6,346 nt of DNA from Solirubrobacteraceae bacterium (GTDB taxonomy: Bacteria; Actinomycetota; Thermoleophilia; Solirubrobacterales; Solirubrobacteraceae), in assembly GCA_025935735.1 (NCBI GenBank), contig JAICUS010000365.1, positions 1 through 6,346 on the forward strand, in the 5' to 3' direction. The position numbers and the translations under genes are program-made. The notes beneath the pieces are model-generated. The model was given only the letters and a program-made list of their open reading frames with translations. It was not told the DNA's origin and searched no databases. This document shows, one piece after another, positions 5,788-6,346 of the stretch (its first letter is position 1; the number at the start of each line of letters is the position of its first letter).

Positions 5788-6346
5788 GTGTCGCGCTTCT
5801 CGTTGCCGCCGGACCCCGTCTTCTGGGCGCTGAACTCGTCGATCGGCTACGACTGGCGGCTCGGGCCGTACGACGTCGAGCAGTCGCGCGCGCACGCGCG
5901 CATGCTGGCGGCGGCCGGGATCATCTCCGAAGCCGACCGCGACGCGCTGCTGGGCGGCCTGGACCGCGTGGCCGAGGAGCTCGACGCCGGCGAGTTCCCG
6001 TTCGTGGAGGCGGACGAGGACATCCACATGGCCGTCGAGCGGCGGCTGACCGAGATCGTCGGCGCGGTCGGCGGGCGGCTGCACACGGCGCGCTCGCGCA
6101 ACGACCAGGTGGCCACCGACATGGCCATGTTCACGCGTGCGCACGCACTGCGGGCGATGCAGTCGCTGCAGGACCTGCAGACCGTGGTCCTCGGCGCCGC
6201 CGAGTCGCACCTGGACTGGCCGATGCCCGGCTACACCCATCTGCAGCGCGCCCAGCCGGTCTACGTCTCGCACCACCTGCTGGCCTACTTCTGGATGTTC
6301 GCCCGCGACGCGCGGCGCTTCCAGGCCGTGCTCGGCGGGACGAGCG
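5788..6346 (+). CDS. argH: Argininosuccinate lyase, 3'-truncated by window edge
   Basis: Cleaves argininosuccinate to arginine and fumarate, the last step of arginine synthesis; member of the fumarase/aspartase superfamily, active as a tetramer. The first 186 residues are in the window, roughly 40 percent of a normal enzyme of about 460. Seen: NSSIGYDWRLGPYDVEQSRAHARML (16-40), EDIHMAVERRLTEIVG (77-92), the signature HTARSRNDQVATD (99-111) and MPGYTHLQRAQPV (146-158), whose T150-H151 carry the catalytic histidine. The serine-loop signature with the catalytic Ser lies beyond the window. GTG at 5788 is chosen because an in-frame TGA at 5776-5778 precedes it and it gives the common MSRF beginning; TTG at 5803 is a weaker alternative. 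The usual WGGRF near the N-terminus is reduced to SRF here. No arginine-pathway neighbours are visible to the left, so argH probably starts its own transcript or is followed by partners to the right. Confidence 0.96.
   Translation, partial: MSRFSLPPDPVFWALNSSIGYDWRLGPYDVEQSRAHARMLAAAGIISEADRDALLGGLDRVAEELDAGEFPFVEADEDIHMAVERRLTEIVGAVGGRLHTARSRNDQVATDMAMFTRAHALRAMQSLQDLQTVVLGAAESHLDWPMPGYTHLQRAQPVYVSHHLLAYFWMFARDARRFQAVLGGTS

Noticed and set aside
5533..6276. Minus-strand open frame of 247 codons over the acetyltransferase start and argH
   Set aside because: It is antisense to argH, which has clear argininosuccinate lyase signatures, and the product shows no recognisable domain.

Overview
This is a very GC-rich window with strong G/C preference at third codon positions and mostly GTG start codons. 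Together with the style of the ArgH and IlvE proteins, this suggests a high-GC Actinomycetota, possibly the Thermoleophilia/Solirubrobacterales group. That placement is an inference from sequence style, not from a marker gene.

Layout. A tight plus-strand gene run fills positions 1-5169: the 3' part of leuD (isopropylmalate isomerase small subunit), leuB (3-isopropylmalate dehydrogenase), ilvE (branched-chain aminotransferase), a citramalate/isopropylmalate synthase of the CimA type, and a DegT/DnrJ/EryC1-type PLP aminotransferase. The leuD stop touches the leuB start (TAGATG), and the next three junctions are all the same 4-base GTGA overlap, so this looks like one translationally coupled operon. 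Its promoter and probably leuC lie upstream of the window. A minus-strand GNAT acetyltransferase gene (5151-5765) follows; its 3' end overlaps the aminotransferase gene by 19 bp. Only 22 bp separate its start codon from that of argH (argininosuccinate lyase), which runs rightwards and is cut by the window end.

How the genes work together. CimA would condense pyruvate and acetyl-CoA to citramalate. LeuCD and LeuB, which act on both leucine and citramalate intermediates, would carry this to 2-oxobutanoate, which enters isoleucine synthesis. IlvE does the final transamination to Ile, Leu and Val. The cluster therefore reads as a threonine-independent isoleucine plus leucine operon. The DegT-family aminotransferase has no obvious step in this pathway and is the main puzzle. 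ArgH belongs to arginine synthesis and is probably a separate unit.

No RNA genes, mobile elements or CRISPR arrays were seen, and no stretch longer than 22 bases lies outside a gene. I see no convincing new multi-gene system. The points worth a second look are the DegT gene in this operon, the uniform GTGA coupling, the CimA/LeuA ambiguity, a perfect GC hairpin just after the operon, and an AT-rich patch in ilvE.
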